Of a DNA stretch of 47,768 nucleotides, positions 29,784-43,226 are shown one piece after another. Each line of letters opens with the position of its first letter. Position 1 is the stretch's first letter. This DNA comes from Pseudomonadota bacterium. GTDB taxonomy: Bacteria; Pseudomonadota; Gammaproteobacteria; Competibacterales; Competibacteraceae. A program made the position numbers and the translations under genes. Under the pieces are notes generated by a model, which saw only the letters and a program-made list of their open reading frames with translations, did no database searches and was not told the origin of the DNA. The stretch is from contig JAUPTV010000291.1 in assembly GCA_030917925.1 (NCBI GenBank), positions 1 through 47,768 on the forward strand, given 5' to 3'.

Positions 29784-32700
29784 GTGGCCACGTCGCATCG
29801 CATCACTGATAACCCATTGGGTTTTCTCAAGGATGATCTGTTGCTGGCTCTGCGGCGAATCCAGATCGATCTGGAAAGCGGCCATGAAGTGCTGGCGGAT
29901 CCCTCGGCGCTGGAAGCCATGGTCGATGCCATCGATCAGGTTCGCAGCCCACTGGCGGTGCTCGAACATCGGGAAGCGGTCGCCTTGCTGGACGAAATGC
30001 GCGTCACCGTTCTGGATCGGTCACAAAATGCCTCTCCGCTTTTGGATCCTGTTCTATTACAGCAGGCTGTTCAACAACTGACGGTTTACCTGGAAACCTA
30101 TCTGTCCCCCGGTAATCGGCAGGCCAACCCCGGTGCGCTGGTAGGAACAGCCGTCGCTTTGCGTCAGGCGCGCGAGCAAAATGCGGCAGAAGCGCCGGTC
30201 ACTGACCCGATGGAATCGACCATGGGATTGGGCAGTGTGCGCGATCTCCTGGAACGGTTGCAGCACAATGTGGCGGAAACCGTGGAGAAAGCCGCTGATG
30301 AGGCCGCGTCCTGGGCAGTCTTGGAGCAGGACTTGTCCCTCCTTTGCCAATTGATCGCGGAACGGGGCTGGCCCCGCGCCGCACAGCTTCTCGATCGTCT
30401 GAACCGGATTGTCGCGGTATTGGCCGCGGGCGGTGCGGAACATTATGGTGTACTGGTCAGCAGCGTTTGTGACGAAATCCTGGCAGGCTTGAGCTATACG
30501 CTCGAATCGTCGGGTCAGGGCGTTCCAGCGGCGTCAACTATCCTCAATGATGCCGAAGCCCAGTTGGCTCAACTGGATACCCTGCTTGGATTGCCAGCCA
30601 GATTTGAAACCACTCCGGCGCTTCCGCCAGCGGAACGGCCCCGGAGGAATACATCGACCCCGGAGATGGCACCGCTCGAACTGATCCTGCCGGACTTATC
30701 AGAACTGGATACGTTCAGCGCTGCGCCAGTGCCGGATTCCGCCCGGTCTGCGCCCATCGCCGACCTCGAATGGCCGGATTTTGCTCTGGATCTGCCCGAT
30801 ACCTTCGCGGGAGAAACGACAACGGCGGTCATGGAACCGATTAACCGGGCAGACTCCAAAACCGCTATTGAGGAAATTCTGGATTTGACGTTGCCTTCGC
30901 GAGAAGAACCCCTGGGAGCCGGCGGGGCCAGTACAGAAACGTTGATGGACTTGATCGGACTGAACGGTGCCGATCCGGAATTTGTTGAGGTCTTTCTTGA
31001 AGAGGCGTGTGGCGAACTCCAGGCGATTCGGGAACAACTGGCCGTTTGGCGGAGCGATTTGACCGATCACCAGGCGCAGACCGCCATTCGTCGGGCTTTC
31101 CACACCCTCAAGGGCAGCGGGCGCATGGTCAGCGCCATGGTCATCGGCGATTTTGCCTGGGAATTCGAAACCCTCATCAATCAGATACTGGAAGGTCGTT
31201 TGTCGGCCAACCCGGAAATCATCGATATTGCCGCCGCGGCGGTCGAGGCGCTGTCACCGTTAGTAGGTGAAACGCCGCTGCGAGGTGGGGAACTGGAAGC
31301 CCTGACGATTTTGGCGGGACAGGCGCGGGTGTTGCTGCAAAGCCCGCCCCAGGCCGCGCCGTCGAAACCTGCTGAACCCGCCGAGGTTGAACCGGAACCG
31401 CGAACCGTGCGGTCCTCCCGGGTGTTCACGCCGGAGATGGATGCGGAATTCGTCGAGGTCTTTCTCGAAGAGGCGCACGGCGAGTTGGCGGCGATTCGGG
31501 AACAACTAGCGATCTGGCGGGCGAATTTTGAGGATCGCCAGGCGCTCACCATCCTGCGCCGGGCCTTTCACACCCTCAAGGGTAGCGGACGGGTCGTGGG
31601 CGCGATGGTGATTGGCGATTTTGCCTGGTGTTTTGAAAATCTGCTCAATCAGTTGCTCAATGGTACGGTAGCCGCAACGCCAACTATCGCTGACTTGCTC
31701 GACGAAGCGGCTATTGAACTGGAGGGGCTGCTCGGCGAAGAAATGATTGTTGAAGACGCGCTTAATCAGTTGCCCGGTCTGATGGCGCGTGTTGAAGCGT
31801 TGCCCCAGGTATCGCTGATGACCGCACCTTCATCCATCGAGACGCTCGTCGTAGAGGTGCCAGCCCCCGCAGCGCCCGTTGTGGAAACTCCGGTGGTAGT
31901 AGAAATCCCGGCAACGCCAGTCGTTATCCCGGCAGTATCGGAAACGCTCGCCGAGGAACAGGCGGCGCTGGTCGAGAGTGTGATCCCGGAGTCCGCCATG
32001 GTCCCGGAGATCGATGCCGAGTTGGCACAAGTTTTTCAATACGAAGCGGCCGAGATTCTCGACGCCAGCGACGCTATCTTGCAGCAACTGAGTACTGAAC
32101 CGGATAATACCCGGTTATTGAACGACCTGCGTCGCGGTATGCATACTCTCAAGGGCAGCTCGCGGATGGCGGGCATCATGACCGTTGGCGATTTGGCGCA
32201 CGCTGCCGAATCAGTGCTGGATGCGCTGGGCAAGGGGCTGGGCCAGGCGACGCCGACCGTACTTGATACCTTGCAGCACACGCTGGATCGTCTGAACCGG
32301 ATGCTGGCGGAAGCCGCCAGTGGCGTGAGTCCCGCCGTGGCTGCCGACCTGATCCACGATTTGCACCAATTGGCCGATAGCGTCACGGCGGGTGGGCCAG
32401 TAGAAACGCCTCCTACTGGCGTCGTGGAACCCGCAACGCCGATAGCCCAACCGGTCACATTCCAGAGCATGACCGAGCTGGATCAGGAATTGGCGCAGGT
32501 TTTTCAGATCGAAGCGGGCGAGATTCTCGATTCCAGCGATACCATTCTGCAGCGGTTACGCACCGATCTGGACAACATCGAGTTGCTGAATGATCTGCGC
32601 CGTGAGATGCACACCCTCAAGGGCAGTTCGCGGATGGCGGGCTTCATGACCGTTGGCGATGTCGCTCATGCCGCCGAGTCCGTGCTGGACGCCCTGGGCA

Positions 32701-34814
32701 AGGGCGCATTGAAAATGTCCGGGGCGGTGCTGGATAAAGTGCAAGGTGCCCTGGATAACCTGCATCAGATGCTGGCGGGTATTCTTAACGGCGAACTGCC
32801 GGCGGCGCGCCCTGAATTGATCGATGAGTTGCAGAGTTTTCTCAGCCGCAAGCCCGAACCGCTCAAACCGGCAGCGCCGATGCCCGTTGCGCTAACAGCG
32901 CCTGTGGCAACTCCGGCAGCGCGTCGTCCTGCCGAAACGCCGGCGGCTGCGCCTGCCGACGCCATTCGGGTCAGCGCTACGTTATTGAATACCCTGGTCA
33001 ATCAGATGGGCGAGAGCAGCATCTTCCGCTCCCGCATCGATCAGGGCGTCAGCGCCATGGGTAACAACCTGAAGGAACTGGAGCAAACCATTATCCGGTT
33101 CCGTCGCCAGGTCACACAACTGGCCACCCAGGCGGAGGCGCGTATCCAGTCCCGCCAGGATCAGGGAACCAAGGCACATCAACAGGACTTCGATCCACTG
33201 GAGCTGGATCGTTTCACGGAATTGCAACAGGTCAGCCGGTCGCTGATGGAAATCGCCGACGATCTGGGGAATATTGGCAACACCCTCGGCGAGCACGCCC
33301 GGGAGATCACCATGCTGCTGGATCAGCAGGGCAAGGTGAACAAGGAAATCCAGCAGGGACTGATGCACACTGGCATGGTGCGCTTTGGCACGGTGATTCC
33401 CCGGTTGCGCCGGGTCGTGCGGCAGGCCGCCCAGGACCTGGGTAAACGGGCTGAACTGTCGGTTGGCGGCGAGGATGCGGAAGTTGACCGGACCGTGCTG
33501 GAAAGCATGGTCGCGCCGCTAGAGCACATGCTGCGCAACTCGCTGGCTCATGGCATCGAATTGCCGGAGCAACGCCGGGCGGCGGGCAAGTCGGAAATTG
33601 GCATCATCACGCTGAGCCTGCGTCGGGAAGGCGCTGAATTGGTGCTGGAATTGAGTGATGACGGGGCTGGGCTGAATTTTGCGGCGATCCGCGCCAAAGG
33701 CGAGGAAAAAGGCATGTTGTTGCCCAGCCAGCCGGCGACCGAAGATGAACTGATTGCGCTGTTGCTGCGTCCCGGTTTTTCCACGGCGGCATCGATCACC
33801 CAGGTGTCCGGGCGGGGCGTGGGTATGGATGTAGTGAACGAAGCCATCCGGGCCATGCGCGGCGCTTTGTTGATTCAGTCGGAGGCTGGTCAAGGCTCCC
33901 GCTTTATCATCCGCTTGCCGTTCTCGCTGGCGGTGACGCAGGCGTTGTTAGTGCAGGCCGGACCCAACAAAGAAAACCAGTTCGCGATTCCCCTGCTGAG
34001 TATTGAAGTGGTGACCCGGCTTAAGGAGACCGAGTTCCAAGCCTACCTGACGGGCGAGCACATTCAACATCAGTACAGCGACCGTCATTATCCGGTGCAT
34101 AATCTGGGTATTCTGGTCGGCAGCGAACATGTTCAGCCCTTCGAGACCGTGAAGGATCGGCGGCCGCCCACCTTGTTGTTCCGCAGTGCGGAAGCTAGCG
34201 CCGCGTTGCAGGTCGAGGCGGTTTTAGGCAATCAGGAAATTATCGTCAAGCCGGTCAGTCCGCAGTTTAATGGCGTTCCGGGTATTTCCGGGGCGACGGT
34301 GCTGGGCGATGGCCGGGTGGTGGTGGTGCTGGAACTGGCGGCGCTGGTGCGTAACGTCGGTTCGCAACGTCAGAAGCAGATGGAAAGCCGCGCCTTGCGG
34401 GCCGCCCGCCAGGAAAACCGCCCGGAAAAATTGACGATCATGGTCATTGACGACTCAATCACCATGCGCAAGGTGACGGCGCGCATTCTGGAGCGCCACA
34501 ACATTCAGGCGATTACCGCCAAGGATGGGCTAGATGCGGTGGCCATGCTGCAAACCCAGGTGCCCGATCTGGCGATTCTGGATATTGAAATGCCGCGCAT
34601 GGACGGCTTTGAAGTGGTCGCCCATGTCCGCAACCAAAGCCTGTTGCGCCACTTGCCGATTATCATGGTCACTTCGCGCGGCGGCGACAAACATCGCGAC
34701 CGCGCCATGAGTCTGGGGGTCAACGATTACCTGACCAAACCCTATCAGGAAGATCAGTTGATGGAGTCGATTCGCAACATCCTGGGCGAACGCGCACTGG
34801 ATTTGATTACTTGA
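29784..34814 (+). CDS. chpA: Hybrid CheA-type histidine kinase / response regulator ChpA
   Basis: Four HTLKGS(G/S) HPt motifs; kinase core LEHMLRNSLAHGIE, SDDGAGLNF, VSGRGVGMDVV; CheW-like domain; C-terminal receiver MVIDDSITMRKV...DLAILDIEMPRMDGFE. GTG start at 29784 preferred because of the preceding gggggaggg; 29745 is the alternative. Confidence 0.93.
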   Translation: MATSHRITDNPLGFLKDDLLLALRRIQIDLESGHEVLADPSALEAMVDAIDQVRSPLAVLEHREAVALLDEMRVTVLDRSQNASPLLDPVLLQQAVQQLTVYLETYLSPGNRQANPGALVGTAVALRQAREQNAAEAPVTDPMESTMGLGSVRDLLERLQHNVAETVEKAADEAASWAVLEQDLSLLCQLIAERGWPRAAQLLDRLNRIVAVLAAGGAEHYGVLVSSVCDEILAGLSYTLESSGQGVPAASTILNDAEAQLAQLDTLLGLPARFETTPALPPAERPRRNTSTPEMAPLELILPDLSELDTFSAAPVPDSARSAPIADLEWPDFALDLPDTFAGETTTAVMEPINRADSKTAIEEILDLTLPSREEPLGAGGASTETLMDLIGLNGADPEFVEVFLEEACGELQAIREQLAVWRSDLTDHQAQTAIRRAFHTLKGSGRMVSAMVIGDFAWEFETLINQILEGRLSANPEIIDIAAAAVEALSPLVGETPLRGGELEALTILAGQARVLLQSPPQAAPSKPAEPAEVEPEPRTVRSSRVFTPEMDAEFVEVFLEEAHGELAAIREQLAIWRANFEDRQALTILRRAFHTLKGSGRVVGAMVIGDFAWCFENLLNQLLNGTVAATPTIADLLDEAAIELEGLLGEEMIVEDALNQLPGLMARVEALPQVSLMTAPSSIETLVVEVPAPAAPVVETPVVVEIPATPVVIPAVSETLAEEQAALVESVIPESAMVPEIDAELAQVFQYEAAEILDASDAILQQLSTEPDNTRLLNDLRRGMHTLKGSSRMAGIMTVGDLAHAAESVLDALGKGLGQATPTVLDTLQHTLDRLNRMLAEAASGVSPAVAADLIHDLHQLADSVTAGGPVETPPTGVVEPATPIAQPVTFQSMTELDQELAQVFQIEAGEILDSSDTILQRLRTDLDNIELLNDLRREMHTLKGSSRMAGFMTVGDVAHAAESVLDALGKGALKMSGAVLDKVQGALDNLHQMLAGILNGELPAARPELIDELQSFLSRKPEPLKPAAPMPVALTAPVATPAARRPAETPAAAPADAIRVSATLLNTLVNQMGESSIFRSRIDQGVSAMGNNLKELEQTIIRFRRQVTQLATQAEARIQSRQDQGTKAHQQDFDPLELDRFTELQQVSRSLMEIADDLGNIGNTLGEHAREITMLLDQQGKVNKEIQQGLMHTGMVRFGTVIPRLRRVVRQAAQDLGKRAELSVGGEDAEVDRTVLESMVAPLEHMLRNSLAHGIELPEQRRAAGKSEIGIITLSLRREGAELVLELSDDGAGLNFAAIRAKGEEKGMLLPSQPATEDELIALLLRPGFSTAASITQVSGRGVGMDVVNEAIRAMRGALLIQSEAGQGSRFIIRLPFSLAVTQALLVQAGPNKENQFAIPLLSIEVVTRLKETEFQAYLTGEHIQHQYSDRHYPVHNLGILVGSEHVQPFETVKDRRPPTLLFRSAEASAALQVEAVLGNQEIIVKPVSPQFNGVPGISGATVLGDGRVVVVLELAALVRNVGSQRQKQMESRALRAARQENRPEKLTIMVIDDSITMRKVTARILERHNIQAITAKDGLDAVAMLQTQVPDLAILDIEMPRMDGFEVVAHVRNQSLLRHLPIIMVTSRGGDKHRDRAMSLGVNDYLTKPYQEDQLMESIRNILGERALDLIT

Positions 34815-34830
34815 TACGGTCTGTTCATTT

Positions 34831-35304
34831 ATGGATGCTTCCGCAAATCTTCGTTGCCTGATTATGGCAGTCCAGGGCGGACAAGTGCTGCTGCCCAACA
34901 GCCTCGTAGTCGAGGTGCTGCCATTCGCGACGCCACTGCGCATTGAAATGGCCCCCTCATGGGTGGTCGGCGCGATGCTCTGGCATAACCTGACGACGCC
35001 CCTGATCAGTCTGGGGCAATTGGTCTTCAAGGTAGCGCCAGACGCCGATGTCAATTCCCGGATCATCATTGTAAATACTTTGGGCGCTGATCAGCGCTTG
35101 CCGCACTTTGGCATTCTGGGTACCGGGGCACCGCGCCCCATTAACCTGCAACGCCATGATATCGCTGAGGATCGAGAAACCGCTGAAGTTGCTCGACAAC
35201 GGATCGGCGTTCTGAGTTGGGCGCGTTATCAGGATCAGTCAGTGCTGATTCCCGATATGGATGCGATTGAGGCGGTGTTGCAACCCCTGGTGCGGCGGAC
35301 CTGA
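34831..35304 (+). CDS. chpC: CheW domain protein, ChpC-like
   Basis: CheW-like fold pattern (LPNSLVVEVLPFATPLRIEMAPSWVVGAMLWHNLTTPLISLGQL) directly after chpA. Confidence 0.78.
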   Translation: MDASANLRCLIMAVQGGQVLLPNSLVVEVLPFATPLRIEMAPSWVVGAMLWHNLTTPLISLGQLVFKVAPDADVNSRIIIVNTLGADQRLPHFGILGTGAPRPINLQRHDIAEDRETAEVARQRIGVLSWARYQDQSVLIPDMDAIEAVLQPLVRRT

Positions 35305-35332
35305 TTAGCGTGGGTAGACGCCTGACGTTTCC

Positions 35333-38300
35333 ATGCGGTTAAGCACGATCAAGCTGGCGGGGTTTAAGTCGTTCGTCGACCCCACGGTATTGCAGTTGCC
35401 CAGCAATCTGGTCGGTGTGGTCGGTCCTAACGGTTGTGGCAAATCCAATATCATCGACGCCGTGCGCTGGGTGATGGGCGAAAGCTCGGCCCGCAGTCTG
35501 CGCGGCGAGACGATGAGCGATGTGATCTTCAACGGTTCCGCCAGCCGGAAACCAGTCGGTCAGGCGTCGATTGAACTGGTGTTCGACAACAGCGCCGGGC
35601 GGTTGGGCGGCCCCTGGGCCAGTTATGCCGAAATCGCTATTCGCCGCTTGGTCGGGCGCGATGGCCAATCTACCTATTTCCTCAACGGCAGCCGCTGCCG
35701 TCGCCGCGATATTGCCGACGTCTTCCTGGGCACCGGTTTAGGACCCCGCAGTTACGCCATTATCGAACAGGGCATGATTTCGCGGGTGATCGACGCCCGA
35801 CCGGAAGATTTGCGGCTGTTTCTGGAAGAAGCGGCGGGCATTTCCAAATACAAGGAGCGGCGGCGCGAGACCGAAACCCGGATGCGCCATGCCCGGGAAA
35901 ATCTGGACCGGCTCAATGATGTGCGCGAGGAATTGAACCGGCAACTACAACACTTGCAGCGCCAGGCCAAGGCCGCTGAGCAGTACCGCGAATATCGCAC
36001 GGAAGAACGCCGGTTGCGTGCGGAAGTGTTGACCTTGCGCTGGCGGATGTTGCAGAACGACTCGCAGGTTCACGAGCAGGCGGTGCGCCAGCAGGAAACC
36101 GCGCTGGAGGCGCTGTTTGCCGAGCAGCGGCGACTGGAGGCTGGGCTGGAAACCGGCCGGGCGCGACGGGCGGATTTGAACGAGGCGTTCAATGCCACGC
36201 AAGGGCGCTACTACCAGGCCGGTGCGGAGATCAGTCGGCTGGAACAGTACCTGCAGCATCAGCGGGATTTGCAGCGGCGACGTGAGGACGATTGGCGGCA
36301 GACTGTACAGGCGCTGGAACAGGTCGAGGCGCAGCAGGCGCTGGATCGGGAACAGCGGGAGGAACTGGCGACGGCTTTGGTCGAAGCGGAACCGGAACGG
36401 GTGCGGTTGCTGGTCGAAGAGGCTGACGCCGATGCGGCGTTGTCGGCGGCGGAAGCGGCGTTACGCGACGGTCAGGGTGACTGGGAGGATTTTAATCAGC
36501 GTCATGGCGAAATTCAGCGGCAGATTGAGGTCGAGCGCACCCGGATCGAGCATCTGGATCGGCAGTTGTTGCAGGGTGAACGTCGGCTGGAGCGGCTGCG
36601 CTTTGAACAGGAGCAGTTGGCCAGTACCGATTTGGCGGAAGAGTTGGTTGAACTGCGGGAAGCGGAACAGTCTGCCGCTGAAGTTCTGCATGAGGCGCAG
36701 GAGCGGCTGGCGCAGACCGAGGCCGATTTGCAAGCGGTTCGGGAAACCCGGCAACAGGTCGATCAGCAGGTGCGGGCCTTGCAGAATCAGTTACAGACCG
36801 GGCGGGGTCGGCTGGCTTCACTGCAAACCTTGCAGGAAGCGGCGCTGGGTCGCAATGAGCGTGAGGTGAATGACTGGCTGCACACGCAGGGGTTGACTGA
36901 TGCGCCCCGCCTGGCCGAGCGGCTGGATGTTGAATCCGGCTGGGAGGCAGCGGTGGAAACTACGTTGGCCGGCTGGCTGGACGCCATCTGTGTCACCGAC
37001 CTCGACGAATCGGCGGCCGCTGCCCAGGCGGCGCTGTCCCAGGGACGACTGACCTTGTTCGAGCCGCCCGTATCCCCTCCTTCATCGGATCCCTCCCCCC
37101 TCGCAGGAGAAATTGGGGCGGGAGAGACGCTGGCCGCACGCATCCAGGCGCCCTGGCCGCTCACCAGTCTGTTGGACCGGGTGCAAACCGCCGCCACACT
37201 GACCGAGGCGCTGGCGAACCGTACCGGTTTACAGGAGGGCGAAACTCTGGTCACGCCGGAAGGTGTTTGGTGTGGTCGCCACTGGTTACGCTTGAAGCGC
37301 GGCGCTGGGAACGACAGCGTACTGGTCCGGGAGCGGGAAATCCGCCAACTGGAGACAGCGCTGGCGAGTGGTGCCCATGAGATCGAGCAGCAAACGACGC
37401 AACTGAGTCAATTGCGCGATCAGCACCGCGAACTGGAGCAACAGCGCCGGGAATCGCAACAGGCGGTCAATGAGGGGCATCGTGAGCAGGCCCGCGCCCA
37501 AGCCGAGGTCAAGACCGCTCAGGCCCGCTGGGAACAGGCCCGCGCCCGGACTGAAGCATTGGCCGGGGAACAGGCGGAACTGGATTATCAATGTGAACAG
37601 GATCGCGAGCAGGTCCAACTGGCCCGATTCCGGCTGGAAGAGGCGCTGTTGACGCTGGAAGGTTTGCGCATTGAACAAACGGAATTGACCGCCCGCCGGG
37701 AGGGGGTGCAGACGGACTATCAGCAAAATCGCCTTCGCGCTGAAACGGCCCGGCAGGCGGCCACCCGGCAGGCGGCTACCCTGGAAGCGCTGCGGGTGCA
37801 GGCCACTTCAGCGGATCGGGCGCTGGAGCGGCTCGAACTGCAACAGCGCCAACTGGCGGACCGCCGCGACCGCCTGGCGCAGGAACGGACTGCCGATAGC
37901 GATGAACGTCTGGCGATAGCGGGCGAGGAACTGGCGGGTTGGCTGGAAACCCGGTTGGCGGTGGAAGCCGAACTGGCGACGGCGCGCCAGCGGTTGGAAG
38001 CCCAGGATGCCGAACTGGAGGCTGGTGAACAGGGCCGTAATCGCTGTGAGCGGCAGGCCGAAACTCTGCGCCGACAGATCGAAGAGCAGCGACTGGCGCT
38101 GGGCGAAGCGCGGGTGAAACAACAGAATTTGCGCGAGCAGTTGCAGGCGTTGGAGACCACCCCGGAAACCGTGTTGCCCACGTTGCCGGATACCGCGACT
38201 GAAAGCGATTGGCTGGCGCGGTTGGAACAGGTGGAGCGGCGTATTCAACGATTGGGCGCGATCAACCTGGCGGCGATTGACGAGTTTGCCGAAGCGGCGG

Positions 38301-38869
38301 AGCGTCAAAAATATCTCGATGCGCAGAATGCGGACTTGCTGGAAGCGTTGAGTACGCTGGAGGACGCCATTCGCAAGATTGATCGCGAGACCCGCGCCCG
38401 GTTTCGCGAGACGTTTGAACAGGTCAATGTCGGGTTGCAGGAATTATTTCCCCGGCTGTTCGGCGGCGGCGAGGCGCATCTGGAACTGACCGGCGACGAT
38501 GTGCTGGACGCTGGCGTGGCCATTATGGCCAAGCCGCCGGGTAAGCGGATCGGCTCGATCAGCCTGATGTCCGGCGGCGAAAAGGCGCTCACTGCCGTGG
38601 CCCTGGTGTTCGCCATCTTTCAACTCAATCCAGCGCCGTTTTGCTTGCTGGATGAAGTGGATGCGCCGCTGGATGAGGCCAATGTTCGGCGCTTCGGGGC
38701 GCTGGTTCAGGATATGGCGACGCGGGTGCAATTTATTTTCATTACCCATAATAAGGCCACCATGGAAATCGCTGACCATCTGGCGGGTGTGACCATGCAG
38801 GAACCGGGGGTATCGCGGCTGGTCGCCGTCGATGTCGCGGAAGCCGCCCGGCTGGCGGGTGTTGGTTAG
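35333..38869 (+). CDS. smc: Chromosome segregation protein SMC
   Basis: MRLSTIKLAGFKSFVDPTVLQLPSNLVGVVGPNGCGKSNIIDAVRWVMGESSA; coiled coils, hinge; LMSGGEKALTAVALVFAIFQLNPAPFCLLDEVDAPLDEANV. Confidence 0.97.
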   Translation: MRLSTIKLAGFKSFVDPTVLQLPSNLVGVVGPNGCGKSNIIDAVRWVMGESSARSLRGETMSDVIFNGSASRKPVGQASIELVFDNSAGRLGGPWASYAEIAIRRLVGRDGQSTYFLNGSRCRRRDIADVFLGTGLGPRSYAIIEQGMISRVIDARPEDLRLFLEEAAGISKYKERRRETETRMRHARENLDRLNDVREELNRQLQHLQRQAKAAEQYREYRTEERRLRAEVLTLRWRMLQNDSQVHEQAVRQQETALEALFAEQRRLEAGLETGRARRADLNEAFNATQGRYYQAGAEISRLEQYLQHQRDLQRRREDDWRQTVQALEQVEAQQALDREQREELATALVEAEPERVRLLVEEADADAALSAAEAALRDGQGDWEDFNQRHGEIQRQIEVERTRIEHLDRQLLQGERRLERLRFEQEQLASTDLAEELVELREAEQSAAEVLHEAQERLAQTEADLQAVRETRQQVDQQVRALQNQLQTGRGRLASLQTLQEAALGRNEREVNDWLHTQGLTDAPRLAERLDVESGWEAAVETTLAGWLDAICVTDLDESAAAAQAALSQGRLTLFEPPVSPPSSDPSPLAGEIGAGETLAARIQAPWPLTSLLDRVQTAATLTEALANRTGLQEGETLVTPEGVWCGRHWLRLKRGAGNDSVLVREREIRQLETALASGAHEIEQQTTQLSQLRDQHRELEQQRRESQQAVNEGHREQARAQAEVKTAQARWEQARARTEALAGEQAELDYQCEQDREQVQLARFRLEEALLTLEGLRIEQTELTARREGVQTDYQQNRLRAETARQAATRQAATLEALRVQATSADRALERLELQQRQLADRRDRLAQERTADSDERLAIAGEELAGWLETRLAVEAELATARQRLEAQDAELEAGEQGRNRCERQAETLRRQIEEQRLALGEARVKQQNLREQLQALETTPETVLPTLPDTATESDWLARLEQVERRIQRLGAINLAAIDEFAEAAERQKYLDAQNADLLEALSTLEDAIRKIDRETRARFRETFEQVNVGLQELFPRLFGGGEAHLELTGDDVLDAGVAIMAKPPGKRIGSISLMSGGEKALTAVALVFAIFQLNPAPFCLLDEVDAPLDEANVRRFGALVQDMATRVQFIFITHNKATMEIADHLAGVTMQEPGVSRLVAVDVAEAARLAGVG
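37070..37128 (+). repeat. Repeat-like palindromic insert within smc hinge coding region
   Basis: gtatcccctccttcatcggatccctcccccctcgcaggagaaattggggcgggagag encodes VSPPSSDPSPLAGEIGAGE. Low-complexity CT/GA-rich arms are partly complementary. Confidence 0.55.
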
Positions 38870-38978
38870 TCTGCGCGGGTGATGTGGACGATTTCAGTAC
38901 AAACCATCGCCTATCCCATACAATAAGGCATCGGTTGAACGCTTGGCATCTGATCTCTCAAAGACGGGTTTTTGACTC

Positions 38979-41912
<2,934 letters not shown>

Positions 41913-41938
41913 TTCCACTTTCTACCTCGCGCTGCCGA

Positions 41939-42916
41939 CTATTTCTTCTCTTCCTTGGCGGCGGCGGGAGCGGCAGCTTCCGGGGCGGGAGCAGCGGGCT
42001 TGGCTTCGCTCACCTTGATTTCCGTGACCTCGATCTTGGCGCCGGATTTCAATTTTTCCAGATAATCGTTGACCATCTTGCTTTGCAACATCTGCTGGAT
42101 TTGCGGCTTCAACTCATCCAGGGATGGCGGGGTCGCATCACGGGTATCTTCCAGCAGAATGACGTGCCAGCCAAACGGCGTCTGCACCGGCGCTTCGCTG
42201 AATTTACCCTTTTCCATCTTGGCGACGGCTTGCGCAAACGGCGGAACCATCATGCTCGGCGAGAACCATCCCAGATCGCCGCCATTCGCGGCGGAACTGT
42301 CGCTGGATTTGGCCTTGGCCAGTTCGGCGAATTTGCTACTGTCCTTCTTCAGTTCGGCAATGACTTCCTTGGCCTTGTCCTCGGAATCCACCAGGATATG
42401 AGCGGCCTTGTATTCCTTACCTTTCATCGCCGCGACAGCGGTTTCATATTCCTTCTTGATGGCCTCCTCGCTGGGCGCACTCGCACTCATCGCCCGCCGT
42501 ATGACAGTGCTGGCCAGCAGGTTACGCTGAACCATCGCCAACTGCTGCTTGATCTCGGGATCATCGGCCAGTTTTTGTTTGTTAGCTTCTTGCACCAACA
42601 GTTCTTCAATCACCAACTGATCAACCAGCGCTTTGCTGGCTTCTGGAGTATCGGTCTTGACCCGTCCACTCATCCGCACCGCGACTTGATCGAAAGTCGC
42701 CTTGGAAATTGGGGTGCCATTGACTACAGCAACCGGATCAGGAACGGTGAACGTGGGGGCCGGTGCCGCTGCGGGCTTGGGTAGAACCGCTGTGGGCGCA
42801 GCCGGGGCCGGGGCTGCTTCTGGTTTCTTGTCATCAGCGGCCAGCGCGGCAGTCGATAGCCACAGGGCTGAGGACAGCGCCAGCAAGGAAAGCGTCAGTT
42901 TGTTCGGTTTGCTCAT
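41939..42916 (-). CDS. Parvulin-type peptidylprolyl isomerase with signal peptide
   Basis: Signal peptide MSKPNKLTLSLLALSSALWLSTAALAAD; KEYKAAHILVDSEDKAKEVIAELKKDSSKFAELAKAKSSDSSAANGGDLGWF rotamase motif. Confidence 0.92.
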   Translation of the reverse strand: MSKPNKLTLSLLALSSALWLSTAALAADDKKPEAAPAPAAPTAVLPKPAAAPAPTFTVPDPVAVVNGTPISKATFDQVAVRMSGRVKTDTPEASKALVDQLVIEELLVQEANKQKLADDPEIKQQLAMVQRNLLASTVIRRAMSASAPSEEAIKKEYETAVAAMKGKEYKAAHILVDSEDKAKEVIAELKKDSSKFAELAKAKSSDSSAANGGDLGWFSPSMMVPPFAQAVAKMEKGKFSEAPVQTPFGWHVILLEDTRDATPPSLDELKPQIQQMLQSKMVNDYLEKLKSGAKIEVTEIKVSEAKPAAPAPEAAAPAAAKEEKK

Positions 42917-42956
42917 ATTTCTTGGTTTCCAGAAGGTCGGCCAGTGGCCAGAAAGG

Positions 42957-43226
42957 TTAGGCTTCATCCGGGGTTTTCGCCCTGGTAATGCTCAAGGCAT
43001 GAATCTCCCGGTGCATCAGATCAGCCAGCGCTGCATGGATCAGGCGATGGCGCTGAATCAGGGTTTTGCCTGTGAAGGCGGCGGACACGATGCGGACAGT
43101 GAAATGACCGCCATCCTTAGCCCCGGCGTGACCGGCATGGGCGGGGCTGTCGTCAATGATCTCCAGCGAAACCGGCGTCAGGGCGCTCCGCAGCCGTTCC
43201 TCAATCAGTGTGGCTCGGTCAGTCAT
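42957..43226 (-). CDS. BolA family protein
   Basis: [28 protein letters not shown]...[33 protein letters not shown]. Confidence 0.9.
   Translation of the reverse strand: MTDRATLIEERLRSALTPVSLEIIDDSPAHAGHAGAKDGGHFTVRIVSAAFTGKTLIQRHRLIHAALADLMHREIHALSITRAKTPDEA

Noticed and set aside
36192-36869. 225 aa plus-strand Arg/Trp-rich ORF inside smc
   Set aside because: Out-of-frame reading of the SMC coiled coil; composition is an artefact.
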